From: Croceibacterium aestuarii
Lineage (GTDB): Bacteria; Pseudomonadota; Alphaproteobacteria; Sphingomonadales; Sphingomonadaceae
Assembly: GCF_030657335.1 (NCBI RefSeq)
Contig: NZ_CP131039.1
Coordinates: forward strand, 124,001 to 188,000
DNA length: 64,000 bases
Direction: 5' to 3'
Below are positions 63,631-64,000 of this stretch, in pieces. The position numbers and the translations under genes were made by a program. The notes beneath the pieces were generated by a model. The model searched no databases and was not told the origin of the DNA. It was given only the letters and a program-made list of their open reading frames with translations. Numbering within the stretch: the stretch's first letter is position 1; each line of letters opens with the position of its first letter.

Positions 63631-64000
63631 TCTGAACGCCACCCACGACCCCAAGAGACGAAGCTGGGTGGAGAGCGCCAACGCTGCCGATACCGACTTC
63701 CCGATCCAGAACCTGCCATTCGGCGTGTTCGACGACGGACGGGGGCCCCGCGGCGGCGTAGCGCTGGGCGACAGCATCATCGACCTCAAGGCCCTGCTCG
63801 ATACCGGAGAGATCGCCGGTGCGGCGGCCGAGGCGGCGGCAGGCGATACCCTGCTGCCCTTGTTCGCATGTTCGCGCAGCGAAGTTTCGGCCTTGCGCGC
63901 GCGGTTATCGGATCTCTACCGCGCCGACGGCGCCAGCGATCGAACCCATGCGCATGACGCGCTCGTTCCGATGCAGAACGCGCGTCTCTTGCTGCCGGCC
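63620..64000 (+). CDS. Fumarylacetoacetase, N-terminal part (runs off window)
   Basis: The first 127 residues: SWVESANAADTDFPIQNLPFGVFDDGRGPRGGVALGDSIIDLKALLDTG is the typical N-terminal domain of FAH proper (PIQNLPFGVF), unlike the FAH-like hydrolase at 60906, which lacks it. It would hydrolyse fumarylacetoacetate or a close homologue, the last step in homogentisate degradation. The start lies inside the MBL gene, a sign of coupling. A partner homogentisate dioxygenase, if any, is outside. Confidence 0.85.
   Translation, partial: MPIDLNATHDPKRRSWVESANAADTDFPIQNLPFGVFDDGRGPRGGVALGDSIIDLKALLDTGEIAGAAAEAAAGDTLLPLFACSRSEVSALRARLSDLYRADGASDRTHAHDALVPMQNARLLLPA

Overview
The window looks like chromosome from a GC-rich alphaproteobacterium, most likely Sphingomonadales (Erythrobacter/Novosphingobium/Sphingomonas type). 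This is inferred from remembered family traits: a DivK-like single-domain regulator, a CC_3452-type exported protein, a UPF0262 protein, fused cysNC, a lone YkgO-type L36, LigAB-type ring-cleavage genes beside a TonB receptor, and many GC-rich extragenic palindromes. No tRNA, rRNA, CRISPR array or prophage was seen.

Layout. 0-6.5 kb: end of an ABC-F ATPase, rluE, a ribosomal-oxygenase-like cupin, then the leftward rpmH-rnpA-yidD-yidC-engB cluster, with a structured MITE-like repeat between rpmH and rnpA. 6.5-12.6 kb: a ClpP-like exported protein and comM, which is split by a 3.70-kb IS1595-family transposon (8283-11982). The transposon has perfect 24-bp inverted ends and an 8-bp target duplication, and carries several passenger genes. 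12.6-24.2 kb: ZIP transporter, tatA, divK, HxlR regulator, HAD phosphatase, L36, M14 peptidase, thioesterase, Rieske oxygenase, CDF transporter, cdd, a degenerate GH25 protein, UPF0262 and dnaB. 24.2-33.9 kb: Crp/Fnr regulator, small genes, a frameshifted gene, infA, a PLD-type phospholipid synthase, rpoZ, a DUF3667 protein, ftsH, a SnoaL-like protein and manA. 34-38.6 kb: valine catabolism (mmsB, enoyl-CoA hydratase, mmsA) with a frameshifted LuxR-type regulator. 38.6-42.3 kb: sulfate activation (cysD, cysNC, cysQ).

42.4-53.3 kb is a complete microaerobic respiration block: an Fe-S-type Fnr, ompW, ccoNOQP, ccoGHIS, a small Cys-rich exported protein and oxygen-independent hemN. An Fnr palindrome lies in front of ccoN. 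53.6-64 kb is an aromatic-degradation island: divergent ligAB, two related membrane proteins with Fnr-like boxes in the shared intergenic region, a TonB receptor, a VOC-type dioxygenase, an FAD monooxygenase, an FAH hydrolase, a TetR regulator, an MBL hydrolase and the start of a fumarylacetoacetase. A matching inverted repeat precedes both the TonB receptor gene and the tetR/MBL divergon, which suggests one TetR regulon.

Most notable: the cargo-bearing transposon that inactivates comM, the rpmH-rnpA repeat, the shared TetR operator, and Fnr-type boxes linking aromatic ring cleavage to the cbb3 oxidase regulon.
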